Source of the DNA: Granulosicoccus sp.
Lineage (GTDB): Bacteria > Pseudomonadota > Gammaproteobacteria > Granulosicoccales > Granulosicoccaceae
DNA length: 53,581 nucleotides
Reading direction: 5' to 3'
Assembly: GCA_023301725.1 (NCBI GenBank)
Contig: JALZUD010000024.1
Location: 1 to 53,581 of the forward strand
Part shown: positions 43,290 through 53,027 of the stretch, one piece after another
Numbering within the stretch: the stretch's first letter is position 1
How the letters are laid out: each line of letters starts with the position of its first letter
Notes under the pieces: generated by a model
What the model saw: only the letters and a program-made list of their open reading frames with translations
Told to the model about the DNA's origin: nothing
The model's database searches: none
Program-made: the position numbers and the translations under genes

Positions 43290-44168
43290 CTACTCCGCCT
43301 CTTCTGCCAGCTCAAGGTCTGTATTAGCTGAGTTATCAGCACTTGCCGCAAGGAAATCCACAATGCACTTCTGACCAGCAGTAATGGCTAAGTCCTTGTT
43401 AGGTAACATCAGGCGCACACCGAATGTAGCGCTGCGCGTATCTAGCATCGCATCAACAGCATCAACGATTCCCGTTAGCCGATTGGCAGAATCCAATTCT
43501 GCTGTGATCAAAGCTTCACCACCCAACTGCACAGATCCAAATAGATCAGCCGGTAACACCACCTCAACGCGAAGCGGGTCCAGCTTTGCGATGCTCATGA
43601 TCGGCTCATCATAGATCAGCTCACCCGGAGAAATAAATTGCTCAACCACGACCCCATCGATCGGACTGCGCAGGGTGCGTTGTTCAAGTTCAAGCGTTGA
43701 ACGTTGTAGCTCAATCTGGACTAGCGCGCGGTTCTCCAATGCCTGCTCCATACCTGCTTGAGCAATTTTTTCTCTGGCCCGAGATTCATCTAACTGCTGT
43801 GCCGGAGCCAGATCTTGAAGATGTAAATCCTCTATGCGGGCAAGCTCTAACTTAGCCAGAGCAAGATCGGCCTCTCTTGCGCCAAGCTCACTGCTCATAT
43901 CAGCTCGAGCGTGAGCATGAGCTACCATGATTTTCTGAACTCCCGATTCAAGTTCAGCGATTGGTTGGTCTTGAGTTACCGTATCACCTCGATCAACCAA
44001 CAGACGCGCAACCACTCCGCGCACAGGACTACCAGCATCGGCCAATACGCTAGGCACTATAAAGCAGTCGTACTCATCTTCTGGCAGCCTCTGTTCGGCT
44101 TGCAATGAGGTGAATACGACACAGGTTAATATGACGAAGACATACCGGATCATAGCGACTAATTTCAC
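43290..44168 (-). CDS. Periplasmic HlyD/RND-type adaptor protein
   Basis: 292 residues with a signal peptide (MIRYVFVILTCVVFTSLQA). Split lipoyl motifs are at about 47-75 (PVRGVVARLLVDRGDTVTQDQPIAELES) and 170-200 (RSPIDGVVVEQFISPGELIYDE), flanking a coiled-coil hairpin (about 85-165), then a beta-barrel domain. It lacks an N-terminal membrane anchor or lipobox, so it should be soluble in the periplasm. It overlaps the SecA-like gene (ATGA) and precedes the LEPR gene by 6 bp. It probably bridges inner- and outer-membrane parts of the proposed export machine. Confidence 0.88.
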   Translation of the reverse strand: MKLVAMIRYVFVILTCVVFTSLQAEQRLPEDEYDCFIVPSVLADAGSPVRGVVARLLVDRGDTVTQDQPIAELESGVQKIMVAHAHARADMSSELGAREADLALAKLELARIEDLHLQDLAPAQQLDESRAREKIAQAGMEQALENRALVQIELQRSTLELEQRTLRSPIDGVVVEQFISPGELIYDEPIMSIAKLDPLRVEVVLPADLFGSVQLGGEALITAELDSANRLTGIVDAVDAMLDTRSATFGVRLMLPNKDLAITAGQKCIVDFLAASADNSANTDLELAEEAE

Positions 44169-46309
44169 GAAACTCCAATAGCGGTGTGGTGGGTAAGCTT
44201 TACGGAGGCATCCAGCGCACGCTGACGATCTGCAGCGTGACGGCGTTCGATTCCGAGTTGTAATTTTTTCAATAACATCAATACAAAACTGGTCGCAATA
44301 GGTATACCAACACTGGCATCTATATTTTTTGATAGGTATAGACGATCATTAAATTGTGACTTAACCGCTACCACTTGGCTTTCAGGCAACACATTTTTTT
44401 GTGATTTTACTGTGTGCCGACGCATAACTAACCGTTTCATGGAACCAACGAGCCATGAAGGCAATTCACTAGCAATCGATAAATCATCAAGATTAAGTAG
44501 CTGGACAAAACTTCCGTAGTTACCTTGACGAGCAGCACGGCCTGCCAACTGCCGATCTAGTCGAGCAGAATCGTTAAAGGCCAGTGAAATAACATGTAGG
44601 CCGCCACTGTCTGGAACTCCTGGCCCAAGCTGGATATCAGTACCACGCCCCGCCATATTAGTGGCAACAGTAACTTGCCCAGCAATTCCAGCTTGTGCCA
44701 CTACAGCTGCTTCATCTGCATCTTGTGATGCATTTAAGAGGTTGTGTTTTATAGCATGTGATTTTAGTACGTTACTTACTCTTTCTGATTGTTCAACTGT
44801 CCGCGTTCCCACCAGCACGGGGCGTTCACAGGAAAGGCAATATTTTACATCTTTAATGAGTGCTTCAAATTGTTGCGCTTCGGTAGGAAAAATCTGCGCC
44901 GACAAGTGTTGTAACTGTGAGAGACGTGTCGGTAATACACTGATCACATCAACCCCATACACGCACGCAAGCTCAGCTCTGACTTCATTTAGCGTGCCAC
45001 TCATTCCACAAAGCCTGATATAGTTGAGGAAGAAGCTTTGGAACGCTAATGACGCTACTACCTCATTCTCCGGTGTAACCTCACACCGTTCCTTGAGTTC
45101 AAGTAACGTATGTAATCCGTGCTGTAGCCGACGATCTGGTAAGGCTCTACCCGTATGAACATCAACCAGTTCAATACGGTTGTCGCGAACCACATAATCA
45201 CGATCTTTGAACCAGCAATGTAGTGCGGATAAGGCGTTTCGAACTTTTTCATCACGATATCGGGTAGCACGCCATAGACCATCAACACGAGATGCCAGTC
45301 TATCCAACGTGTGCTCGCCCTCGGTTGTCAGGTGTACGATACGCTCTCCGGAGGGTACGGTAAAATCATCACCTTCTTGTAGAAGCCTGGCAAGTGTCAA
45401 GGCAACTACACATTCTTCGCGCTGGATCTTACTGTCTGCTCTGGGCGCCGCCAGCACAAGCGGTGTTCTTGCCTCATCGATCAACAAACTGTCTGCCTCG
45501 TCTATAATCGCTAGGCACAGACCACGTAGCAGTGGCTCGTTACGGCACATTTGTGTCTCACTATCAACTTGTGCCAAGGTACCTAGTTGTGTTGATAGGC
45601 GATGGGCCGATTCACTGCGTGCAAGGTTATCCCGCAACCAGTCAAATGCCACTTGCTTTCCCGTCACATGCACAACCTCGCAGCGATAAGCAATTCGTTT
45701 TTCGTGATCACTCATACTTGGCAAAACGTACGCTGCCGACAATCCCAACTCACTATAAAAAGGCATTAACCATTCAGCATCACGCTGAGCTAGATAGTCA
45801 CTGGCTGTCAATACGTGAACAGGTGTTCCGTCATGAGCTGACACGGCAGCTGCAAGGGCCATTGTCAGTGTTTTACCCTCACCAGTGCCCATCTCAACGA
45901 ACCGCCCATGCAACAACTCCCTTGCAGCAACAAGTTGAGCATCATGCGGATCTAATCCGAGAATTTTTTTTGCCACCCAGGCTGAATTCGCAAGCATCTC
46001 ATCAATACTGCCAGCGACATGCCCTCTTGCATGTGGAGAGTTCTCTAATCGTTTAAATTTCTCATGACACTGGTCCACAGGTAGGGCTGACAATTTCGTA
46101 ACGCGTTGTCTGATACCACGCAACCATAATGAAGACTGTGTAGTGCGTTGAGACACAAGTCTGGATCGGCTTCGCAATACCCATTGATCAAGGAACGTAT
46201 TTTTTATTGTAGAGTGCTTTCTTTGCGGTGTTGGACCATAACGCAAGCCTGGACGCACGGGAGTAAAATCCCCCCGCGAGTCTTTTCTTTCGCCCAATGT
46301 TATGTTCAT
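44165..46309 (-). CDS. SecA paralogue (accessory translocation ATPase)
   Basis: 714 residues against about 900 for housekeeping SecA. After about 95 divergent N-terminal residues comes the SecA motor: Walker A MGTGEGKT (140-147), VTGKQVAFDWLRDNL (216-230), the DEAD signature IIDEADSLLIDEARTPL (268-284), a preprotein cross-linking region (about 285-430), then TVATNMAGRGTDIQLG (547-562) and RQLAGRAARQG (586-596). The scaffold/wing part is shortened, and the C-terminal zinc finger and SecB tail are missing. These features match specialised SecA2-type motors. It is fused in transcription with an M50/adaptor protein (ATGA overlap) and an HlyD adaptor. It likely powers export of a special cargo. 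Confidence 0.9.
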   Translation of the reverse strand: MNITLGERKDSRGDFTPVRPGLRYGPTPQRKHSTIKNTFLDQWVLRSRSRLVSQRTTQSSLWLRGIRQRVTKLSALPVDQCHEKFKRLENSPHARGHVAGSIDEMLANSAWVAKKILGLDPHDAQLVAARELLHGRFVEMGTGEGKTLTMALAAAVSAHDGTPVHVLTASDYLAQRDAEWLMPFYSELGLSAAYVLPSMSDHEKRIAYRCEVVHVTGKQVAFDWLRDNLARSESAHRLSTQLGTLAQVDSETQMCRNEPLLRGLCLAIIDEADSLLIDEARTPLVLAAPRADSKIQREECVVALTLARLLQEGDDFTVPSGERIVHLTTEGEHTLDRLASRVDGLWRATRYRDEKVRNALSALHCWFKDRDYVVRDNRIELVDVHTGRALPDRRLQHGLHTLLELKERCEVTPENEVVASLAFQSFFLNYIRLCGMSGTLNEVRAELACVYGVDVISVLPTRLSQLQHLSAQIFPTEAQQFEALIKDVKYCLSCERPVLVGTRTVEQSERVSNVLKSHAIKHNLLNASQDADEAAVVAQAGIAGQVTVATNMAGRGTDIQLGPGVPDSGGLHVISLAFNDSARLDRQLAGRAARQGNYGSFVQLLNLDDLSIASELPSWLVGSMKRLVMRRHTVKSQKNVLPESQVVAVKSQFNDRLYLSKNIDASVGIPIATSFVLMLLKKLQLGIERRHAADRQRALDASVKLTHHTAIGVS

Positions 46310-48453
46310 ACCCGCTGCCTATCCATAAACGCACGCTTAACTGTGTTTATCAGCCTTCCTGCCAGCGGTTTTGGCAAATGAACAAAACGTACACTCACAT
46401 GTTCACCAATGGGTGCGACGCCAACTGCTTCAGGCCAATTCAATTCGATATCCACAACAGAATTGAGAAGCTGTCGTCCATCACCTGAGGGGTCTGCCGC
46501 ATGTGGGCCACCACCCAATGAACTCAATGCGGCGCTAGGGACTTCTAGGGACGCGCGAGGAGAGTGATTTAACATAGAGGTTGCAAATACATTGGCGTTC
46601 AGTCCTTGCTCCTGTATGCGCACCTCGATACTTTCTATGTGCTCATCTACATCAGCGAACTTGCGTTCACTAAATGCAAGACGAATGGTGCGTCCAGTGG
46701 GCGCAATGGTATATCCAACCACCTCACCCCGTGTAAAGGCGCGACCTAGCAGCAAGCTAGTGCCACTTACATCAAAGCGGCCACCCACGGTTGCCCGGTG
46801 ATGCTCAGTGTCCAGACGTTGGGTTACATCATCAAGCATTGATTGGATAGAGGAAAGTTCAGGTAAGCGCTTTGAGTAACTAACCTGATCGGTGCGCGCA
46901 ACGCCTGCCAATTCAGCCTTAATCTCGGCAACACGTGCCACAAGATATTGCTGTTCTGCGCTAAGGCCATCGTCGACGCATCGAAAGAGAATGTCTCCTG
47001 GCTGCACTTGTGCGCCCGGTACTGCCATGACCTCATTGACGCGGCATTGACTTGCCGCTCGAATCACTGCCTGCTCCGGCAGCCAAACAACACCTCTGGT
47101 TACGCTAGCATGCGGTAGCGGCATGAGGATCAGACCTGCAAGAGCAAGCAACGGCACACTCAAAGCCAAGGCCTTTGAGCGAATTCCGCGTAATTGTGTA
47201 TCGTTAAACAGAGCCACCATTCCCAGCCACAAAGGCCGAACTAACGACTGGAAGAGCGCAAATAACGCCAGTGCAATGCCTAGTGCAAGCCATCTCTCAC
47301 TCAGCATCCAGGCTATGGACAGCATCAGCCCAGTTCGATAGATGCCGGAAAAAACGCCATACCCTAAAAGCCATTGCCGTTCGACTGAATCTTCAGGACG
47401 AGGTGTATCATCGTGAGACCCTGACAGCAAACGACGTAGTAACCGCCCCACTGCACGCTTTGATCGTGCTTGTAGATTAGGAATTTCTAACCAGTCTGCA
47501 AACAAATAGTAGCCGTCAAATTTCAGCAAAGGATTGCCATTGACAAGCAGAGTGGACAAACCGCCAGTGAGCAACAATACCAAACCTATGTCACTGGCCA
47601 GACCTGTGCCATTAGCCCAGAACAAAACGCCTATGGCAGCGAACGTGACCTCAACAATAATGCCAGCGGCACTGACTAACATGCGATCGTACTTAGCCTT
47701 GAAAACCGAACTGGCACTGGCATCAACATACGGTATCGGGAACACCACTAACAGTGCTATTCCCATCTCGCGAACCTCTCCACCACAGCGCTTGATTGCT
47801 AAGCCATGGCCAAATTCATGGAGTAGTTTAAGCGGTGGAAAGGCGGCAAGAAACAATGCAGCCATGTAAGGGCTTAATTGGGTCGCATTGACTGTATCGT
47901 GAACTAGTCGCTCGGTATTAGTGAACAGTACAAAACCGCTAAACACCATCAAAACTGCCCACAAAGTAAAAGCTACTCGTGAAAACAATACGTTAGCCAA
48001 TGGCTGTAGTCGATTCAACCAATCATCAGGATCCATCAGCGCAAAGCGTAAATACAACGGATTAAAGTAGCGTTGACTTTGCTCGGTAGCGCGTTTTTTC
48101 TTACGCTTCTCGAACAAACTCTCAACAGGAATCCTAGAATCAACCACCAGCAGATCTGCGGCATGCAAATCAGCAAGTAAGTGCATCCAAGCATCTTGTG
48201 TGGGCGCTTCATGATCTCGCTGTTCAAGCGCATGCTCCCAGACATCTCCAACGCTGATAGTCCCATCCAACTGGTCAACTAGCTCGAAGCTCTGCATATC
48301 CAGTCGATGAGTAGTACTGGTTGCCTGTCGGTGAAGCACCCACGAAATTCTTTTACGATAGACATGGCGTGTCACTAACACATCATCAGCCAGGCGCGCA
48401 CGAACATCTCGCACTCTATGCCAATGAGCACTGAACAGCGGGCCAGTACTCAT
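46306..48453 (-). CDS. PqqD-like / M50 site-2 protease / lipoyl-adaptor fusion
   Basis: 715 residues from the ATG at 48453 (ATGA with the upstream gene; a GTG at 48468 is less likely). Residues 25-110 resemble a PqqD/RRE peptide-binding domain (MQSFELVDQLDGTISVGDVWEHAL). The M50 core follows, with HEFGH at 212-216 and the second metal site LLVNGNPLLKFDGYYLFADWL, among about eight TM helices. The C-terminal 300 residues contain an HlyD-like lipoyl hairpin (AVIRAASQCRVNEVMAVPGAQVQPGDILF). Proteins of this build accompany bacteriocin and peptide exporters. It may recognise a leader and either cleave it or act as an inner-membrane export hub. Confidence 0.88.
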   Translation of the reverse strand: MSTGPLFSAHWHRVRDVRARLADDVLVTRHVYRKRISWVLHRQATSTTHRLDMQSFELVDQLDGTISVGDVWEHALEQRDHEAPTQDAWMHLLADLHAADLLVVDSRIPVESLFEKRKKKRATEQSQRYFNPLYLRFALMDPDDWLNRLQPLANVLFSRVAFTLWAVLMVFSGFVLFTNTERLVHDTVNATQLSPYMAALFLAAFPPLKLLHEFGHGLAIKRCGGEVREMGIALLVVFPIPYVDASASSVFKAKYDRMLVSAAGIIVEVTFAAIGVLFWANGTGLASDIGLVLLLTGGLSTLLVNGNPLLKFDGYYLFADWLEIPNLQARSKRAVGRLLRRLLSGSHDDTPRPEDSVERQWLLGYGVFSGIYRTGLMLSIAWMLSERWLALGIALALFALFQSLVRPLWLGMVALFNDTQLRGIRSKALALSVPLLALAGLILMPLPHASVTRGVVWLPEQAVIRAASQCRVNEVMAVPGAQVQPGDILFRCVDDGLSAEQQYLVARVAEIKAELAGVARTDQVSYSKRLPELSSIQSMLDDVTQRLDTEHHRATVGGRFDVSGTSLLLGRAFTRGEVVGYTIAPTGRTIRLAFSERKFADVDEHIESIEVRIQEQGLNANVFATSMLNHSPRASLEVPSAALSSLGGGPHAADPSGDGRQLLNSVVDIELNWPEAVGVAPIGEHVSVRFVHLPKPLAGRLINTVKRAFMDRQRV

Positions 48454-49916
48454 CCTACAAGACGCCACTTTAATTCAGTGATACGTTTCCATAATGGACC
48501 CAATAAAATCCGCCCTACACTCTTGGTTTCTCCCTCCAGTCGAGCCTGCCCACTTTCCCCGGGACGTAATGTTGATTCAGCAGTTGTCGCGTTTTCACTC
48601 AACTCCGCACGCACGCGAAATCGGCTAGCGCCATTACCAACTTCTGCAATGGGATGCACATATTGCACAGTTACAGCGAGTACATCATCTGGTCGCGCAC
48701 GTAACGTCAATTCACCCACCTGATTTACAGATACATTGCGGATATCAGACTCATCGATTAGCAGATGTACCTTATAGCCATCTGCTGGAGCTATCTCGAA
48801 GAGCGTATCACCACGCGACACTGGCGCACCCAGCGTGTTGCCGGGATCCGAGTTCAAGACTATTCCTGAGATCGGTGCCGTGAGTGAATTCTGGTCTAAC
48901 TGCCTTTGTACTAGGAGTTGTTGAGCTCTGGCTTGGGCCAATCGCGCACGGGCTACCGCTGAAGCTTGTCGATCGAAGCTTGCCATGGCTGCACGAAATT
49001 CAACCTCTGCAGTGGCGATTTCACTCGCGCTTCGAGATGCCTCAAGCTCAAGATCGCGTGAGTCCAAGGTCGCCAGCACCTGTCCCTTATCAACCCGCTC
49101 ACCAGCGACAACATCCACTGACTGAACAAATCCAGCACGAGGTGCTGTGATCAATCGTCGCTCTAACGGTACCAGTTCAGCAGTGGCACCGACGTGCGAC
49201 TGCACGGGTACCAAAAAAACCCCCATCAAGAGTACAGATACCAATCCGGTAAGCAGACGCCTTGCAGGGCGATCAGCCCCCAGCCATGACGTTGTAGCGG
49301 TGCCACATTTTGCTCGAATAACAGTTAGAATCCCTCTATCCGCATACCTATGCAACGTCAAAAGAGGCGCTACTACAGCCGCCACCTTTTCAAGAAAAGC
49401 GCCTTGATCTTCTGTGAAAACAAAACCGTCTCGACGCTCTAGCAGCATTGCACCAAGTAACTGATGCTCGCGATAAATCGGCACGCTGCAATATGCCATG
49501 GAACTGCGCCTACCCGCTAAAGACCGATGCGCAACAAGCACTCCCCATTCACGTCTTTCTCCAGAAGAGACAACGGGCCAGCGAATCACAACTTCACGAT
49601 CACACGCCTCTTGCATGGCATCCACTAGCAGTTTTGACTCACTGGATGATGCATCGATAAAAGCTCGGTTCGACAAGGAACACAATTGCAGATTATCTTT
49701 GTGTGTTAGCGCTAAAGCTACTTGATGACATCCAAAATGATTCTGGACGGCGGCTACTAAAGCATCAAAAGCACTCTCTTGCGAATTGGCCTCCAGGACG
49801 TCTGAGATGAGCGCCAGAAGACCTGCCTGATCGGCTTGAACACTACTAGCGGGTTTCCTTGCTGTCAGGTCAGCAGAATCATCTATAGATTCCCTGATCC
49901 TCGCTACGTTACTCAT
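48450..49916 (-). CDS. GAF domain fused to HlyD-type membrane adaptor
   Basis: 488 residues: a cytoplasmic GAF domain (about 30-195), one TM (221-238: LLTGLVSVLLMGVFLVPV), then a periplasmic HlyD adaptor with lipoyl halves (AGFVQSVDVVAGERVDKGQVLATLDS; NSLTAPISGIVLNSDPGNTLGAPVSRGD) around a coiled-coil hairpin, and a beta-barrel end. It is the first gene of a six-gene operon and overlaps the M50 gene. A ligand-sensing domain on the cytoplasmic side of an adaptor is uncommon and suggests that assembly of the machine responds to a cytoplasmic signal, possibly a cyclic nucleotide. Confidence 0.88.
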   Translation of the reverse strand: MSNVARIRESIDDSADLTARKPASSVQADQAGLLALISDVLEANSQESAFDALVAAVQNHFGCHQVALALTHKDNLQLCSLSNRAFIDASSSESKLLVDAMQEACDREVVIRWPVVSSGERREWGVLVAHRSLAGRRSSMAYCSVPIYREHQLLGAMLLERRDGFVFTEDQGAFLEKVAAVVAPLLTLHRYADRGILTVIRAKCGTATTSWLGADRPARRLLTGLVSVLLMGVFLVPVQSHVGATAELVPLERRLITAPRAGFVQSVDVVAGERVDKGQVLATLDSRDLELEASRSASEIATAEVEFRAAMASFDRQASAVARARLAQARAQQLLVQRQLDQNSLTAPISGIVLNSDPGNTLGAPVSRGDTLFEIAPADGYKVHLLIDESDIRNVSVNQVGELTLRARPDDVLAVTVQYVHPIAEVGNGASRFRVRAELSENATTAESTLRPGESGQARLEGETKSVGRILLGPLWKRITELKWRLVG

Positions 49917-50200
49917 TCTGAGACACAGTTCGTTTGTGAATTAGTCCTCAGTTAGCGATTCTTTGCGCGAGTTCTTTAGCAAATCAGGTAATTTCTTCTC
50001 AGGAAACTTGCCTACGGGCTAAGTCCTGTTCAACAGATATGGAGAATTTTCACCACTATTATTGGCCAAAATGTTGTGTCTAGCCCAGCAGAACAGGCAT
50101 TTCGGGTTAACGTAGCTGGCCCCGATACCGAGTCTTGATCTATTAGAAAAATTTTTCGCGCTAAAGTCGTATTTTGCTGTAATTGCTCTAGGCGAGTTTG

Positions 50201-51235
50201 TTATTCACCTTGCACCACGCCTTGGCTTTGCGCATAGGATATGGGCGGATACTTGGATGGGTTGTTGTCATCAAAACAACTGGGAACGCAGCTCATCACG
50301 TAGTGAGGATTGGCGTTAAAGAAAAACGGAATCGAATAGCGCGATTGGCTCCCCGTATTGTTGTTAGCAAAATGGCGAGTGCTCAAAAATTTGTCGTTCG
50401 TCCATTGCTTTAACAATTCGCCAGTGTTGACGATAAACGCATTTTCCACCACTGGCGCTTTCACCCAAACCTTTCGGCGTTCACTGAAGACAGTCAATCC
50501 TGGTTGATCTTGTGCAAGTATCGTAAAAAATGATGTATCTACGTGCGGAGCAATCCCGAAGGCACTACCAGTATCATCTGCCACGCTGGGGTAATGAGTC
50601 ATTCGCAAGCGATACAGTGGGTTAACAAACGCATCTTGAAAAAAATCAGTCGGCGCATTTAGTGCTTTGGCATAAATAGGTAACATGCGCTTGCCCAATT
50701 GTTCCATCTGTTGGGCGTAGCGTTCAACCACCTGTCGAAAATCGGGCAACTGTGCAGAATCAGGCCACTGATTATCATTCATACCCAGTTGATCATCACA
50801 TTTGACAATGAAGGCCTCATTTACATTACCAGTTTGGCGTGCCGGCAATTTTCGATTGTTCAAAGGCAAATAACCCATACCACCGACAGCCCAATCGGGT
50901 CGATCCATCAGAATTTGATTTTTAATGTCGATAGGCTGCGCATGGAATTGACGTACTTGATCAAACGTCTGTTGCATATCTGCACTACTAATACCGTGGC
51001 CAACAATTGACAAAAAGCCCGTCTCTTCACACGCCACTCGAAGCTGCTCAGCGACGCTATTCAATGCCTCAGTGGATCCGTCGGCAAAGTACTCACTTAG
51101 ATCAATGAGCGGAATATCGTCAGCCAGGGCATCCTCAGGTGCGGATGTGTCCCATTGCTCTGACTCATTCCTTAGCGCTTGTTCTTTGGCGTGGGGATCG
51201 AATTCGGCGGATTGTTTGGTATCTGAGATTGTCAT
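50201..51235 (-). CDS. Isopenicillin N synthase-like 2OG-Fe(II) oxygenase
   Basis: 344 residues. The DIOX_N part (about 40-165) starts DIPLIDLSEYFADGSTEAL and has GFLSIVGHGI. The catalytic jelly roll has H231-x-D233 (APHVDTSFF), H288 (LSTRHFANN) and R299-x-S301 (SRYSIPFFF). An N-terminal extension of about 38 charged residues precedes the domain. Only distantly similar to the oxygenase at 2849-3781. It is a single gene with 284 bp and 236 bp gaps on each side; substrate unknown. Confidence 0.87.
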   Translation of the reverse strand: MTISDTKQSAEFDPHAKEQALRNESEQWDTSAPEDALADDIPLIDLSEYFADGSTEALNSVAEQLRVACEETGFLSIVGHGISSADMQQTFDQVRQFHAQPIDIKNQILMDRPDWAVGGMGYLPLNNRKLPARQTGNVNEAFIVKCDDQLGMNDNQWPDSAQLPDFRQVVERYAQQMEQLGKRMLPIYAKALNAPTDFFQDAFVNPLYRLRMTHYPSVADDTGSAFGIAPHVDTSFFTILAQDQPGLTVFSERRKVWVKAPVVENAFIVNTGELLKQWTNDKFLSTRHFANNNTGSQSRYSIPFFFNANPHYVMSCVPSCFDDNNPSKYPPISYAQSQGVVQGE

Positions 51236-51471
51236 TTATGGGCATTTCAATTTGCTATGGCACATGTTATCACTTGCTTGTAGACTAGGAAGTTACCTCA
51301 TAGGCTTTGCATCCGCTCGTTTGATCTGAGGTGGAGCAGTCTATACCTGTGTGACATACCCGCTGAGGCATTAGCGTTCTGATAAACGCCCTGCACTGGC
51401 TTGACCTCTAACTACACAATAGTTATCGACTCTTGCATGTGCCGTGAAAATCCCTCCTTTTAGAATCAGCA

Positions 51472-52188
51472 ATGAGAATTAATAGGTATATTTGCCAAAG
51501 TGGTATCTACTCCAGAAAAGCCGCGGATATCTATGTAGCTCAGGGCGTTGTTTTAGTGAATGGAAAACAGGCAACATTAGGCCACGAGGTATCCACCAGC
51601 GATACGGTCTCTGTTAACGGCGTCGTAATTGAGCCATTGGCAGCTGAAAATGTCATTTTTATTGCCTTGAACAAACCCATTGGCATTGTCTGCACAGCCG
51701 CCACAACAGATAAAAGAAATATAGTCGATTTTGTTGGGTTAGATAGTCGTATTTACCCAATAGGTAGACTAGATAAAGACTCGCAAGGCTTAATATTTCT
51801 GACTAACAAAGCTGATTTGGTTGACAAAATATTGCGCTCGGACTATCACCATGAAAAAGAATACGTAGTTACCGTGAATAAAGAAGTAAGCGATGAATTC
51901 ACTACCGGCATGAGCAGTGGAGTTCCCGTGCTTGGTGTTATTACAAAACAATGCAAAGTTGCAAAAGAGTCGCAGTACGTGTTTAGAATAATTTTGACTC
52001 AAGGCCTCAACCGGCAGATTCGTCGAATGTGTAAACACTTTGGGTATTCAGTGGAAAAGCTTGAGCGCGTGAGGATTATGCATATAAAACTGGACGAGTT
52101 GCCAATCGGCAAGTGGCGGGACTTCACTGCTGAAAATCTCTCAGAGTTGTATCAAGTATTGGAAGCCTCACAAGTGGATGGCAACTGA
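51472..52188 (+). CDS. rluF: 23S rRNA pseudouridine synthase RluF-like
   Basis: RsuA/RluB/E/F-type synthase isomerising uridine in rRNA or tRNA. The N-terminal S4 domain (1-50: RINRYICQSGIYSRKAADIYVAQGVVLVNGKQA) is followed by the catalytic core with GRLDKDSQGLIFLTNKADL (catalytic D101), and a GLNRQIRRMCKHFGY motif near the end. Length 238 and the ending VRIMHIKLDELPIGKWRDFT fit RluF (U2604) better than RluB or RsuA. Stands alone. Confidence 0.88.
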   Translation: MRINRYICQSGIYSRKAADIYVAQGVVLVNGKQATLGHEVSTSDTVSVNGVVIEPLAAENVIFIALNKPIGIVCTAATTDKRNIVDFVGLDSRIYPIGRLDKDSQGLIFLTNKADLVDKILRSDYHHEKEYVVTVNKEVSDEFTTGMSSGVPVLGVITKQCKVAKESQYVFRIILTQGLNRQIRRMCKHFGYSVEKLERVRIMHIKLDELPIGKWRDFTAENLSELYQVLEASQVDGN

Positions 52189-52356
52189 TCGCTAAGCATA
52201 TAGAAATCCAAGACAACAATGGAATAATCAACAAATACGTTGTATCAAAGGCTGTCCAGCCACACATTGCCGCCTCTTCCCTACCGAGGCATAGCGACAG
52301 CAGTATTGACAATGAGCTCTACCATGATTTGGCGCACATAACTATCCACACTGAGC

Positions 52357-52713
52357 TTACTCGTTGGCATCTCGTGAATCCGCCGCTTTACCACTAATCC
52401 ATGCGCCACCAACTCCCAACAACCAGATGACTCCCAAGGCCACCGTAGCCATCGTCATGCTATTGGAGCTATTAGCACTTCTATGTTCTACAAGTACATT
52501 CATCAGCGCACTGAGTTCCAGTTGAATTTCTCCACTAACCATTTTCTGCGCTATCAGATTGGCCTGCTCCCAGACGTCGGCCAACAGTATGTACGTGGCG
52601 ATAGTTGATGCCAACATCAAAGCCACTGCCTGCCATCGTTTGCCCAAATACCAGTGTCCGGCACCCGGAACAACGAATGCAGAAAGGGTAACGGCTTTTT
52701 TAGTTTTATTCAT
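52357..52713 (-). CDS. Small membrane protein of unknown function
   Basis: 118 residues with three hydrophobic segments (about 7-22, 27-45, 88-106). The opening FVVPGAGHWYLGKRWQA resembles the PGxGxxYxG start of TM2/DUF5683-like proteins, which often ride along in many contexts. It has a Ser/Asn-rich loop between the last two segments. No function can be assigned and no operon partner is present. Confidence 0.65.
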   Translation of the reverse strand: MNKTKKAVTLSAFVVPGAGHWYLGKRWQAVALMLASTIATYILLADVWEQANLIAQKMVSGEIQLELSALMNVLVEHRSANSSNSMTMATVALGVIWLLGVGGAWISGKAADSRDANE

Positions 52714-53027
52714 GTAGACGGATTACCAGACGAAGATTGGATAGATGTGCAGAGAATATTTATCGGCTATACAGCTACATATTACGCTGCAAGGCCCATG
52801 CTAAGAATAGAGCTGAAGCGATATAACCTGAAACGCGCCCCCACAACTGGCTGTCCGGATACATCGCAGCCCCGCTACTTGTTGTGAATTAGTGCACTTT
52901 TTACAAAGTAAATCTATAGATCATCATGAAAGCGGTGGTAATACCAGCATGATTACTCGCTTAAGGAATACATTGTCTTTCGGTTCTAGAGAATATGCCA
53001 GTCGCCTACACTTTCTGAGACAATTAA
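52714..53027. other. Divergent intergenic region
   Basis: About 310 bp between the small membrane protein and the Thr-Asp-repeat lipoprotein. No gene, repeat or clear promoter box is visible. Confidence 0.5.
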
